Below are positions 22,338 to 34,409 of a stretch of 64,000 bases of DNA, one piece after another (the stretch's first letter is position 1; every line of letters starts with the position of its first letter). Below the pieces are notes generated by a model, which worked only from the letters and a program-made list of their open reading frames with translations, had not been told where the DNA came from and searched no databases. The DNA lies in the NCBI GenBank assembly GCA_036936605.1, contig JAUPFV010000005.1, positions 56,812,742-56,876,741 of the forward strand. The letters are read 5' to 3'. Position numbers and translations under genes: made by a program. The DNA is from Limnanthes douglasii subsp. nivea. Taxonomy: Eukaryota > Streptophyta > Magnoliopsida > Brassicales > Limnanthaceae.

Positions 22338-24737
22338 ATGAATCTGGACGCCCCGGAAGTACCACCAACTCTGCTCGAAGTGGTGGGTGAAAATGATGAT
22401 TACACCATCGAAGAACGCGATAGGCTGAAGGGTGAAATAGAAGCTCTGAGGGCAGAAAAGGCTAGGATGGGCATGAAAGAAAAATCCAAAGCATCAGTTG
22501 TCCATCACACTGATAACCCCAGAGAGCATGAGCCTTCAAAGACTCATGTGAGTACCAAAAAGACTCATGCCAGCTCCAAAAAGTCTCACCGGTCTAAGCC
22601 AGTGGAGAGCTCTGACTCAAGCTCAGAATCTTCTGATAGCTCTTCGGGCGATGAGGGCGATGAAGAATCCTTATCCTCTAGCAGCGATGAGGGTCGAACT
22701 AAAAAGAAGCAAAAGCAGATTAAAAAATATTCCAAAAAAAAAAGATAGGCATGGAAAGATGAAGAGGAATATTGGTAAAGGGTCATCTCATATTCGGACG
22801 CATGTGGACCGGATGCTGATGGATCCTTTCGCTTTTCACGATGAACCAGGTATCTTTGCAACTCCCAAAAAGGATACTGTGTTCAGTCGTGGTAGAAATT
22901 GGAGGTAATCTCCATTATCTTCCAAAATTCTGTCCGGAAACCTCCCTAAGAGGTTTGACAGCACCAAAATGGAAAAGTACGATGGCAGTACTGATCCGGA
23001 CAACCATTTAGAGAAATTCAAGAACTTTATGATGAACTTTGATGACGATGATAAGCTACTTTGTAGAGCATTCTCCGAGTCTTTTACGGGAGTGCTCTGA
23101 AATGGTATAACAGTCTACCACAAGGCTGTATCAAGAATTGCGAGACTTTTTGGGTGGCCTTTCGAAGGCAGTTCGTTGGAAGTAAAGAGCTAAAGGGCAA
23201 TGGAGACACAATAATCCATTGTGCTCATGAACCAAACGAGTCCTTAAAAGAATATATAAGTCGTTTTGTGAACACCAAGAATGGGTTGGATGATTGCTTT
23301 GAGCAAGTGGCAATAGCATCCTTAAGACAGGGCTTGAACCCTAGCAATTTGGCTGATTGAGTGACCAGAAAGAAGGCCATGACCTGGGGAGGGTTGCTGA
23401 ATCAGGTTGGAAAACAGATTAACATAGATGAAACAAAGAAAACAAGGGTGCACAGGCAAGTGAAGTCTACCCCGGTGGCACCAAACCCCAATCAGAATCA
23501 GTCCGGGAACAAGGCAAGGGAAACCGGACAGGGGCATGGTAGGGCTAAAGCTCAGTCTCAGCCAGCTGCTCCTGCTCAGAGTCAGCAATCCAGAAACAAG
23601 AGAGGGCCTTGGGTTCAACCGGAGTGGTTCGCAGAATTCAAAGAAAGTGTGGCCACCATTTATGATAAAACAAAGGAAGAGGTGCACTATAGAAGACCAG
23701 CCACACTGCAATCTCCTAGGGAGCATCGCAATAACTCTTTCTGCCAGTATCACAATGACACTGGCCATACCACTGATGATTGTATAGCTTTGAAACAAGA
23801 GGTTCAGAACTTGATCGAAAGGGGAAAACTGGGGGCTTATATCAAAAGAAGAGGAGGTAACAGGCCTGACAATACTCACTGGGTTGGTCCAAGTAATGCT
23901 GCTCCGGAGGGAGCCATGGTTATAATTGAGAGGTTTGATGTGGAATCTGAGTACTTGGATCCTGATCCAACTCGAAACCGAGTAGGTACAATTGAGGAAT
24001 ATTCGAGGACGGTCTCTGGGCTCATTAAGTTTTTTGAGTCACTTAAAATTTTCGGAGGGTATACTATGACAGCTCCTACTGCTTCTTCGAGGAAGAGGCA
24101 TGTACACACTTTAGCCACCCAGCTAGAAGGAGGCATGACTTCCTATCAATCACAAAATCCATTCCCCTTCATTGTTTTCGATGAAGATGATTTAAGAGAT
24201 ATAGCTGGCCCCCATGAAGATGTTGTTGTCATAAGGGCATCTATTGGGGGCAACGACATAAGACGAATTTTGGTGGATACTGGAAGCTCAGCCAATATCC
24301 TTTTCTTAACCACATACAAGAGAATGAAAAATCCAGCTGTAATTCAGAGTTCAGACAGATCAATTGTGGGCTTTACTGGCAGCTCAGCAGATGTGATCGG
24401 GGAGCTCGAAGAAGAGGTTTTATTGGGCAAGGGCCCTTTCAAGAAGATGGTCAGGATACTTTTTATTGTGGTGGATTGTCCCACTTGCTATAATGCTATT
24501 TTAGGGAGGTCTTGGCTCTCTATGATGCATGCAGTGGCTTCAACAGTCCACCAGTGCTTGAAATATGCTGTTTAGGGATAGGTGGGAGTCGTCTGGAGCA
24601 CTCAAAAGGTTGTAAGAGAATGTTATGCTACGGCTCTGGCTCCCCGGACACTGGGGGCAGTTCGTATCAACGAGCAATAGCAGTTTGAGGGGCTTTCTAG
24701 GGTGAGGGTGAAGTTGATGACCCCAGAAAGACCCCTG
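22338..24737 (+). pseudogene. E1 gag and protease
   Basis: Capsid-nucleocapsid and aspartic protease part of a Ty3/gypsy polyprotein. It starts at ATG 22338 (MNLDAPEV), with a charged N-terminus rich in Ser/Asp/Lys. The retrotransposon gag domain covers about 22960-23360 (FVGSKELKGNGDTI, LKEYISRFVN), and a zinc knuckle variant C-x2-H-x4-H-x4-C (CQYHNDTGHTTDDC) lies near 23742. The protease motif is ILVDTGSSANILF (about 24270), with intact DTG. Lesions: a frame change at the A-run ending 22743, loss of one G near 23087, TGA at 23358-23360, and two TAG codons at about 24573 and 24579 where E2 has CAG and CAA. The region after 24580 to the RT is out of frame in places. Confidence 0.85.
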
Positions 24738-24739
24738 GA

Positions 24740-27700
24740 GTGTTGATACCGGTCAAAGAGGTAGAGACACATTGTTTAGAAGAAGGAAAGTGTGTCAAGA
24801 TAGGGTCTAAGATCCCACCCGTTTTGAAAAATAAAATGTTAAAGTTTTTGAAGAATCATCAGCACGTTTTTGCTTGGTGCAATGCTGATGTTACTGGGGT
24901 TCCAGCAGAAGTAATATCACATCACTTGTTCGTCCGGAAAGACATAGCACCAGTGGTTCAAAAGAGAAGATCTTTTTCTAAGGAAAAGACTGATGTCATT
25001 ATGCAAGAAGTTGACAGGCTCACAAAGATGGGGCATATCAAGGAGTCTCAATATCCTTTGTGGACTGCCAATCCGGTTTTGGTGAAAAAGAAAAATGGCA
25101 AGTGGTGCATGTGCATTGACTTCACAGATCTCAATAGAGCTTGCCCAAAAGATTTGTATCCAGTCCCCCGGATTGATCAGTTAGTAGACTCTACCTCTGG
25201 GAACAAGCTGCTATCCTTTATGGATGCCTTCTCCGGATACAATCAGATCCAGGTAGATCCAAAGGATCAAGAGCATACTACATTTGTTACTGACAGGGGT
25301 CTTCATTGCTACAAGGTAATGCCTTTTGGGTTGAAAAATGATGGGGCTACTTATCAGAGATTGGTCAACAAAGCTTTTGTTGATCAGATTGGAAGGAATA
25401 TGGAAGTATACATCGATGACATGATGGTGAAGAGTGTGGATGAGCAATTGCATTTGGCAGAGCTCCAAGAAACTTTTGCCAACTTGGTAAAAGTGAATTT
25501 AAAGTTAAACCCAAAAAATGTGTGTTCGGAGTGCAGTCCGGGAAGTTTCTAGGCTATATTATAAGTGAGCAGGGGATACAGCCCGATCCGGACCAACTTA
25601 ATGCTCTATTCCAGATGGAGCCTCCTCGAAATGTTAAAGAAGTACAACGACTAACGGGGAGATTAACTGCTTTTAACAGATTTATCTCAAGGTCTTCGGA
25701 CAGGTGCGCCCCGTTCTTTCAAACCTTGAAGAGTGCAAAGGGATTCGATTGGACCTCACAGTGCGATGAGGCTTTTAATGAGATCAAGAAGCACCTGTCC
25801 TCCCCCAAAACTTTGTTTAAACCAGTTGACGGGGAGACACTCTTCGTATATTTGACAGTTTCAAGTTGTGCAATTAGTGCTGTGTTGATAAGAGAAGTGG
25901 ATAGTTATCCCCATCTGGTGTACTACATTAGCAAAAGTTTGATAGATGCAGAAAGACGTTACTTGAAACTCGAGAAATTAGCATTGGCCTTGGTAATAGC
26001 TGCAAGAAAAATGAGGCCTTATTTCCAAGCTCATCCTATCATCGTCCGGACTTCTTTTCCCTTAAAGAACGTCCTCCAAAAGGCAGACATTTCAAGCAGG
26101 ATGACTAAATGGTCAGTAGAGCTGAGAGATTTCGACATAGATTTTGCTCCTCGAACAGCAGTTAAGGCCCAAGCTGTGGCTGATTTTTTAGTTGAATTTC
26201 ACTCCGACAGAGATTCGAAGCAGGCTACTGACATAAAAGATAAAAAGGTATGGATCATCCGAACAGATGGTGGATCTAGCACTATGGGATGTGGTGCCTG
26301 GGTGTGTTCGACTTCTCCATATGGTGACAAAATGTACCAAGCTATATGTTTTGCTTTTAGGGCATCCAATAATGAGTCCGAGTACGAAGCAGCTATAGCT
26401 GGATTAAATTTAGCCTACATTTGTGGGGCTAAGAGGGTCAGGCTACTAAGTGACTCCCAGCTTCTTATCCACCATGCCCAAGGTCAATCTGAGGCTAAAA
26501 AGGAGCAGCTTGTGAAATATTTACTCCTTCTTAAAAATGAAGCACTCAGGTTTAAAAGTGTTACTTATGAACATATACCCCGGACAGAAAATGGGTTAGC
26601 AGACTCATTGGCAACCATAGCATACACGGAGTCATACCCATGGATCCATGTGCTGGAAAGCCCCTCCATTCAACTTAATATGGGTAAAGAAGAGGAAATT
26701 TTTGAAGTACAGATGAAACAACCTCCGGACTGGAGATTTCCTCTCCTGCAATACCTCTCCGATGGTATCGTGCCTCCGGATAAATCATTGGCAAGAACAT
26801 TGAAACACAAAGCTCGTGTTTTTATTATATTGAGAGACGTTTTGTCTAAAAAGTCTTACAGTAAACCTCTTCTGCGTTGTTTGGGGGATGATGAGTCTCA
26901 AGTAGTCCTCTCCGAATTGCATGATGGTGAGGGATCAGCTCATTGTGGATTCAGGGCTTTAACAAGAAGAGTTTTACTGGCCGGTTACTATTGGCCATCT
27001 ATCATGAAAGATGCTCAGGAATTGGTAAGAAGGTGTGACCCATGCCAGAGGTACAACAATGAAATTCATGTCCCAGCTATTCCCTTAGAGTCAATTTCTG
27101 AGCCTATTCCTTTTGCTCGATGGGGATTGGATTTAGTGGGCCCACTCCCTATGGCGTCCGGAGGGCGCAGAACTATAATTGTTGCTATAGATTACTTTTT
27201 GAAATGGATTGAAGCGGCCCCTCTAGCAGGAACAACGTGAAAAGCTGTCATAAAATTCATTCTTTCCAACATCTGTTGCAGATTTGGTGTCCCACGAAAG
27301 ATAACGACAGACAATGGGCCACAGTTCGACAATAAGAAAATGGAGAGCTTTTGTGCCTCAAGGGGTATACAACATTGTTTCTCTTTGCCTTTCCACCCAC
27401 AAGCAAATGGGCAAGTTGAAATAGCTAACAGAACTATACTGTCCGGTTTGAAGAAGAATTTGGAAGGGGCTGCTGGGAAGTGGCCTAGTTATTTACAAGA
27501 GGTCTTGTGGGCCTACCGGACAACACATGGGGCTGCAACACAAGAGTCACCCTTTGCTTTGGTCTATGGGATGGATGCAGTATCTCCCATAGAAGCAACT
27601 CTCCCATTGTTTCGTGTTCACAACTTCTCCGAATGCGCTAACGAGGTGGCAATCAGAGGTCAGCTCGATCTGGTAGAAGAAAGACGAGTTAAAGCTCACC

Positions 27701-27966
27701 TTAGAGTTGTACACTATCAGGGTTTGATGAGGAGCAGATTTGCTTCCAGAGTTAAAAGAAGAGATTTCTAACCGGGGGACAAGGTATTGAGGAAAGTATT
27801 CTTACACACTAAAGAAAAACTGTTTGGAAAATTAGCTCCGACTTAGGAAGGACCCTATATGGTTGTTGAAAGGCTTAAACCTGGAACATATTGGCTAGAA
27901 GACAAGGATGGAAGAGTTTTGACTCACCCTTGGAATATCGAACATCTCCCGATGTACTTGGAGTAG
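24740..27966 (+). pseudogene. E1 pol: RT, two RNase H domains, integrase
   Basis: Polyprotein that copies the element's RNA and integrates it. RT (24900-25560) has the CIDFTDLN and FSGYNQI blocks and the active site YIDD at 25409-25420. The first RNase H (about 25740-26190) is followed by a second, archaeal-type RNase H (RTDGGSSTMGCG at 26262, SEYEAAIAGL, LLSDSQLLIHH, ENGLADSLATI). RT-RNH-aRNH-INT is the hallmark order of the Tat/Ogre lineage. Integrase shows HDGEGSAHCG plus CDPCQRY zinc ligands, DLVGPLP, TTDNGPQF and NGQVEIAN (DDE intact). Lesions: one A lost near 25513-25518 shifts frame, TGA at 27238-27240, TAA at about 27769 and TAG at about 27844. Ends at 27966 (HPWNIEHL...YLE). Confidence 0.9.
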
Positions 27967-28449
27967 CATTTGTGTAAATATTTACTTGTTTAAACATCCA
28001 TGTAAATATTTGGGGGCATACTCTTTCCTCCCTGGTGGCACGGGGAGGTTTTAATGAGGAGTCCGGGCTTTTGAATAAAATTTGATGTCTTCTTAAAAAA
28101 TTTCTGAAATGTTTTAAGTTTTGTCCTTTGTCACACCATCCGGATTGAAATAAAAGAATGATGACCACTTAAAGATTCGTCATCGGAGAATTTAAACACT
28201 CTCACTATGAAATAACTAAGGGTTATTTAAACTCTAGCCATCAAAATTGGAACAAACAATGAAAGAAGATGAGAATTGCACAAAACAAAAATATTCATTA
28301 AAATAACTTAAAGTGCCTCGGCCCTCCAAGGACTTTTGAATTGTCAAAATAGAACAAAAAACCTATCCGGTCAGATACCGGACACAATTACAAAAAAGAG
28401 TGCCTTGGCCATCCAAGGACTTTAGTTTGGGTAAACAAGTAAAAAGTAA
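27967..28449. other. E1 spacer between pol and antisense ORF, with paired hairpin repeats
   Basis: Non-coding. It contains CCTCCCTGGTGGCACGGGGA (about 28029), conserved in the other copies, and two related units at about 28312 and 28401 (GTGCCTYGGCC.TCCAAGGACTTT). Between them lies the inverted repeat TCCGG-TCAGATA-CCGGA (28366-28382). Confidence 0.6.
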
Positions 28450-28795
28450 ATCATGAGTTAAGGTTGAGCCTTTGAAGATGGCTTACCTTCATCTGTCTTT
28501 TTCTTCCCTTTGAGATCACTTTTCTCTTCGTTAGGGCTCTCCCCGATGTGTTCTTCGTCATCCGATGAGGAAGCACTGGAGTAACCATACCTGTCGCCTT
28601 CAACCATTGTATGATACGGGAGGTCGTCAGACTCAACATGAAGCCATAAATCCCCTAGGTTCCTCTTCGGAAACTTATCATGGAAGAGTAGAACCATGTC
28701 AGACCTCACCTTGGCATACATTTCCTCCTGGGTGTTGATCACGTTGTTGGCATAAACGTCTATCTTGGCTTGGATCTTGGCATACATTTCCTTCG
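28450..28795 (-). pseudogene. C-terminal fragment of the E1 antisense ORF
   Basis: Minus-strand frame (28787-28458) matching the C-terminal block of the E2 antisense ORF: VRSDMVLLFHDKFPKRNLGD, LWLHVESDD and a Ser/Asp/Glu-rich tail. In E1 the product would run opposite to gag-pol. The N-terminal PF04195-like region and the 3' LTR of E1 are missing because homology stops at about 28800. Confidence 0.75.
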
Positions 28796-28813
28796 AGTTT
28801 AAAAAATATTAAT

Positions 28814-29106
28814 TGTTGAGTAAAATAAATGTATTTTTCCAATTGTTGTATTTATTATTAGTTAGAGGAGAATATTACTAAGGTTTGGAAAGTGAGGGAC
28901 CAAGTTGTAAGAGTGGAAGGACCACAAAGGAAATAGATGAGGGCCACCTCGGTCACTATATAAGGGAGCCCCCTTTTCTTGGTTGGTGTGTATTATTAAA
29001 TATATTCTCTTTCTACTTTCTCTCTCTACACTTTCCTCTCTAGTCACATCATACACTAGATCCAAGATTCCTACTTTAGTCACTTTTTAACTTATCAGTG
29101 TCAACA
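28814..29106 (+). repeat. 293-bp LTR (solo or TRIM type) at the E1/E2 junction
   Basis: Starts TGTTGAGTAAAATAAATG and ends CTTATCAGTGTCAACA, giving TGTTGA...TCAACA termini. It contains CACTATATAAGGG (about 28957). No target duplication: TTAAT on the left, TCTGG on the right. E1 ends just before it and E2 starts just after it. No internal element sequence is present. Confidence 0.7.
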
Positions 29107-29259
29107 TCTGGTTTGATCTTCCACCCATTTTTTCTCCTAGATTTTCGCACCCACTAGGTCTAGAAAGTTACATAGGTTTCAATTTTTCACACGTTGTGCA
29201 ACTTTTAATCATTGCAAAAATTCTGTTCAACTTCTCATTGGTAACTGTCGTTTTCACTG

Positions 29260-29280
29260 TTATATATATATATATATATT
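29260..29280 (+). promoter_or_regulatory. TATA-type promoter candidate of the E2 antisense ORF
   Basis: A run of TATATATATA, then TTTCATTGTCTTCCACACTC about 15 bases on, conserved with unit B (6335). The ORF start is about 80 bases downstream (29363). The region 29107-29260 is untranslated E2 sequence. Confidence 0.45.
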
Positions 29281-29362
29281 TCTACTGTTTCATTGTCTTC
29301 CACACTCAAATCTTTCTAGAGAGAAAACTTAGTTCATATTCAAATTTGTTCTTGAGACATGT

Positions 29363-32160
29363 ATGATCACAACCAGAAACACCTTAGTTAAAGGAGGTTG
29401 GTTGACCTTGTCTCAATTAGAAAGAGCAAAGAAAATAGAGAGAGATAATTATATCGATGCCGGTCTTCTTGCTTCTCCAAGTGAGAAAGGTAACCAGTCA
29501 AACCAGAATGCCGATCAAGGGTCGTTTTCCTCAAGAAACCCTAGAACCATAAAACTTTCATTCACAACAAACCTTTCTCCTCTCTCATTTGGTTCTTCAG
29601 AGCAAGAGTCTCAACACCATATTTCCAAATAAAAAGCCGTCTCAAGTGTTAGAAAACCCTCACCGTTTATAGCGATGGGATCATACGTGGAGAAATCACC
29701 AGAGAAGATAACCCATCGCCGGATTACTCGTCAAGCAAAAACCCAATCAACACCAACATCTTCAAAACCCTCAGGATCGGAGGTAGCAAAAGCCGTTCCA
29801 CAAGCCAAATTCTCTGGACAATAGCCTTTGCCAGATATTACGTTCTGAGAAGAAATAATTGCTCAACCAACTGTACAATCGCCAATGAAGGAGTTGGAGC
29901 AACTTCCTTCAAAGACAACCGAACAACTTTCCACAATGATGGAAGAGAACATGGATGATAGTATCGAGGAAGCTCCTTTTGAGACCGAGGCATCCGGTCA
30001 AACAGGGGATGCCGCCTCAGATCGGAAAGGTAAAACTAAGGTTGGTATGACTCATCCGGACGCTCTTCCGGAGAGTCTAGAGGGCAAGGTAGGCCCTTGT
30101 TTTAAGCATGTTAGTGTCAAGTATTTGCTAGCTTTGCAGAACATCAATTATGTCTATACCCATACGGTTGAGTTGGGTCGGATCCAAACAAAATGTAGGA
30201 TCCCAGAGTCTGTAAAAGTGAGGATTCCAATTACTCGAGAGACCCTCATGGATTGCAAGTTGAACGAAATGGTGGTCTACACCGAAGTGCTGAACTGGGG
30301 ACTTCGGTTCCCCTTAGACCCAGAGATAGTCAAATACTTTCATCTGATCAAACTATACCCCAGCCAACTAAGTCTCAATGCTTGGTATACACTCTTAGCC
30401 TATATCATAGCGTCTAGGCTATCAAAAATCCAACTTCCCATGGAGCAAATTGGTGTTGTAGCAAGACTGTGCAAGAATCACCAAATCCCATTATACCACT
30501 ATAATATGGGGAATGATTTTAAATTTGTAGATGACCTACTGGAGTCCGAAAAGCCTTAGAGAACGAAGTTCTTCTTTGTCAGTGGGACTTGAGATAATGG
30601 TAGAAAAATCAAGGCCAACACAAACCCTAGCCTCCTGACCAACAGATGGAAAAGAACTGGTAAATTCTTCTTTCTTTTCCTTTTTATTTCTTAATTTGCA
30701 TTTTTTCCTATTTTGACTAATTTATATCTCTCCCCATTTCTACCGAAGGAGTTCATAGGCAACTTGGAAGAAGGGCAGAAAACTTGTGCGAAGCGTAATG
30801 CGTGGGCTCCGGAGAACTAGGGGAATGTTTTCCACAATTGCTTCAAGTCGGGTAATTTTTTTGAGGTCTCACCTGTGGAACACCATAGGTAGAAGAGACC
30901 TTACATGGGAAGAGCTAACCACCCCTCCCCTTGCTGATGTGATCCTAAAGAGCACATAAGCCAAAGACGCCAAGTTGTATCTATCTTCCAGGGCCAAAGC
31001 TCCTAACAAAAAGAAGAACAAGAAAAGGAAGGATACAACAGACTTAGCTCAAACAACTACAAAGGGGACTGATTCGGAGAACCAAGGTGGCATCGATGTG
31101 GTATTTATAAAGGAAATATAGGTTGAAACTGTAAAGGAAGTCGAAGGGTCAAAGAACCCACCAAGGCCTCCTAAAAAAGGTAGGAAACGGAAAGCCAACA
31201 TCGATGAGAAAGTTGGCAAGAAAAAGAAGGTTACTTTGGGGGCAGAGATAATCCTTCTCCCAACAGAAATTCCACCCCCAGTTCCTGCTGATTCTACCCT
31301 GCAAGAGGAAGTCTCAACAGACCTTCAGTCCGGAAAAATTACTGGTAGAGGAAACGACGAAGTGGACCTTTCAGCCTTTCAAGACATCAGTATGTATTTT
31401 AATGATCTTGATAAATATGATTTTGCAGGTCCTTACCGTCCCTCCAGCTCCTTCAACATGGTAAACTATAATGGGAAATCCTTCTCCATATATGGAGAAT
31501 AAGATACTCTAATCCATACTCTCCTCGATTACATCCGGCCAGTACTTGATCTGGAGAGTCAGGTAAAAAGTCAAACAAGTATTATCAACTCTCTTACCAC
31601 TGACAAACAATGCTTGCCAGACAGTCTTCTGAGTGCTTACCAGAGCATAGAGGTGCTAAATAAGGAGAAGAAATACTTGGCAACCAAGTTGACCGCATCA
31701 GAGACAGCCAATACCGAGCTTCAAACCAAGTACTCCAATCTGGAGACTTCTTCCTCAAAAGACCTCATAGCTTTGAAGGAGCAGTTGAAAACTAAAGATG
31801 GTATTATACGTACTTTATCTGATGAGAAAACCAAGTTGGGGAGCACTGTTTCGGAGAAGGTTAAGAAGAAGAAAGCCTTGGAACGTCAGCAAGAACAAGC
31901 TATCAAAACATGCATAGAGGAATGTGCCAATGGAATAGTGGATTCTTTAGAGAAAAAAGATTATGGGATCAAATCCGACATGGTGCTACTGTTCCATAAG
32001 ACCTTACCTAAGAGTACCCTTGGTCCCTTATGGAAGTATGTAGAGTATGATGACATCCTATTCCATACTCTAGAAGATGGTGACAAGCGCAACTACTACA
32101 GTTGAATAGATTCCACAACTGATGATGAAGAAGGAACAAGTGAGAGTTCACGTTCCGAAC
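29363..32160 (+). pseudogene. Antisense ORF of element E2 (PF04195-like, intron, coiled coil)
   Basis: Largest copy of the plus-strand ORF embedded opposite to E2 gag-pol. It starts at ATG 29363 (MITTRNTLVKGGWLTLSQLE), with a Ser/Thr-rich linker. The core PF04195-like region covers 30230-30560 (MDCKLNEMVVY, FPLDPEIVKYFHLIKL, LSLNAWYTLLAY, LCKNHQIPLYHYNMG). An intron is likely from about 30659 (AGAACTGGTAAAT) to 30747 (TACCGAAG/GAGTTC). A Lys-rich middle, a coiled coil (about 31640-31960) and the C-terminal block SDMVLLFHKTLPK (about 31978) follow. From 29363 to the intron the frame is continuous apart from stop codons (29630, 29821, 29848, 30557 and 30588 areas); two of these replace Trp codons present in unit B. 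Further breaks occur after the intron. Role in the element is unknown. Confidence 0.75.
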
Positions 32161-32664
32161 TCAAGAGTCCCAAGAAGGATTGTGGTAATAAGCCCTAAGG
32201 TTTTATTGTGTAATTTTTGTTTTTGAAAAACTAATTTCCTTTGACGGCTAAGGCATTTTTTGTACTACTGTTCAGTTCGAGTCCGATCAGGTTTAATTTA
32301 TCCAATTCCCCTTTTGTTTAATACTTTGTTAACCTTCGTGGCTAATGTTTAAGTAGCCCCTAGAATTTCAGAAGTATTGAATTAAATGTATTTGATATCT
32401 CTGATCATATGTGTTTAATAGTTATGACCAATCATTAAGCATACCCGATCTACTCAAGAAGACTTGAGATCTTGGGTGTTGAATAAGTAACTTATACTTG
32501 AATTTAATTGAAGTAAAATCACACCAGCCTTTTGAACGGGGCATCATGTATTATTCAAAAAATCCAAACACCTCATTAAAATCTCCCCGAGCCACCAGGG
32601 TAGGAAAGAGTATGCCCCTAATATTTATATTGGTATTTAACAAGTAAATATTTACAGAAAAACT
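32161..32664. other. E2 spacer between antisense ORF and integrase
   Basis: Non-coding. One degenerate hairpin unit (TGTTCAGTTCGAGTCCGATCA, near 32269) and the CTCCCCGAGCCACCAGGGTAGG block (about 32582) shared with E1 and unit B. Confidence 0.6.
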
Positions 32665-33807
32665 TTATTCTAGATTTAACCTGAGATGCTCAACCTTCCA
32701 TGGATGCTTTAAAGTTCTTCCTTCTTTGTCTTGAAGCCCGTATGTCCCCGATTTGACCTTTTCAAAGATCGCATAAGGGCCTTCCCAGTTCAGAGCCAAT
32801 TTACCGAACTGCCTCTCCTTGGTATGTAAAAATACTTTTCTTAATACTTTATCCTTTGTTTGAAAATCTCTTCTTTTGAATTTGGAAGCAAATCTGCTCC
32901 TCATCAAGCTTTGGTAGTGTGATGTTCTAAAATGTGCTTTAACCCTTTTTTCTTCTATTAAGTCCAACTGATTTCTAACTGCGACATCATTAGCATGTTC
33001 GAAATAGTTATGGACCCTGTATGATGGCAAAGTAGCTTATATGGGAGTAATTGCATCCATCCTATATACCAAGCCAGAAGGATATTCTTGTGTGGCAGCC
33101 CGAGGAGTAGTTCAGTAGGCCCACAATATACTTGTAAATAGCTTGGCCATTTCCCCGCAGCTCCATCCGAATTCTTCTTTAATCCGGATAAAATGGTTCT
33201 ATTTGCAACCTCAACTTGGCCATTTTCTTGAGGATGGAAAAGAGAGGAAAAACAATGTTGAATGCCTCTAGAGGCACAAAAAGCCTCTATGTCTTTGTTA
33301 TCAAACCGCGACCCATTGTCTGTACTAATCTTTTGGGGAACTCCAAATCTACAGCATATATTAGATAAGATAAACTTAATAACAGCTTTCGATGTGGTCC
33401 CAGCCAAGGGAGATGCCTCTATCCACTTAGAAAAATAGTCAATGGTGACTATAATAGTCCTCCACCCCCCCGGATGCCATTGGAAGAGGTCCAACTAAAT
33501 CCATCCCCCATCTAGTAAAATGTATTGGCTCTGAAATAGATTCGATAGGTACTGCATGCACATGAATTTCATTCCCATACCTTTGACATGGATCACATTT
33601 TTTCACCATTTCTTTAGCATCTGCCATTATGGTTGGCCAATAGTATCCAACTAACAAGACTCTTCGGGTCAGTGCCCTGTATCCACGATGCGTTGAGCCT
33701 TCCCCATCGTGTAGTTCAGATAAAACAACTTGGGATTCTTCCAACCCCAAACAGCGTAAGAGACGCTTGCTGAAAGATTTTTTGTAGAGAACTTCTCTTA
33801 TTATCAA
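32665..33807 (-). pseudogene. E2 integrase
   Basis: Minus-strand integrase: zinc finger ligands (HDGEGSTHRG and CDPCQRY), GMDLVGPLPMASGG, STDNGSRF, NGQVEVAN (DDE present), ending with HPWKVEHLRLNLE at 32665. Frame breaks occur at a C-run near 33468-33474 (CCACCCCCCCGG) and at 33125 (missing bases in the EVLWAY segment), and other small changes split it into three overlapping frames. It is convergent with the antisense ORF 500 bases away. Confidence 0.85.
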
Positions 33808-34379
33808 AAAACTACGAGCCTTGTATTTAATCTTTTTTCCACAGCTTTATCCGAAGGCAATGTCCCATCAGAAATATATTGAAAAAATATGTATCTCCAA
33901 TCTCTAGGTTGGGCCATAAGTATACTCATATTTTCTCCATCTTCTTTCTTTTGATCTAACTGTATGGATGGACATTCTTGTACAAGAATCCAAGGGTAGG
34001 ATTTAGAATAGGCTACCGTTGCTAGAGAGTCTGCAAATCTATTCTCTGATCTAGGAATATGCTCATAGCAAATACTTTTGAAACTCGTTTCCACTTCTTT
34101 TAAAATGAGTAAATACTTTACAAGTTGTTCCTTCTTGGCCTCAAACTGTCCTTGTGCATGATGGATGAGCAATTGAGAGTCACTCATTAACCGGACTCTT
34201 TTAGCTCTACAGAGGAGATCTAACTTAAGACTGGCTATAGCTGCCTCGTATTCGGACTCATTGTTAGAGGCCCTGAATCCAAAGCATATAGCTTGATACA
34301 TTTTATCACCATACGAAGAGGTTAAACAAATTCCAACTCCACAACCCATAGTGCTGGATCCTCTATCAGTTTGGACCAC
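33808..34379 (-). pseudogene. E2 second (archaeal-type) RNase H
   Basis: Minus-strand RNase H with QTDRGSSTMGCG (the Gly after the catalytic Asp of other copies is Arg), NNESEYEAAIASL, LMSDSQLLIHH and HIPRSENRFADSLATV. This domain is additional to the first RNase H and marks the element as Tat lineage. Open for 191 codons; the fusion to the integrase is broken at about 33804. Confidence 0.85.
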
Positions 34380-34409
34380 TAATTATTTCTTGAAATTATT
34401 TTCTGAGCT

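Noticed and set aside
28814..29106. Complete TRIM element
   Set aside because: Only one LTR copy, no primer site or second LTR; treated as a solo LTR at a recombination joint.
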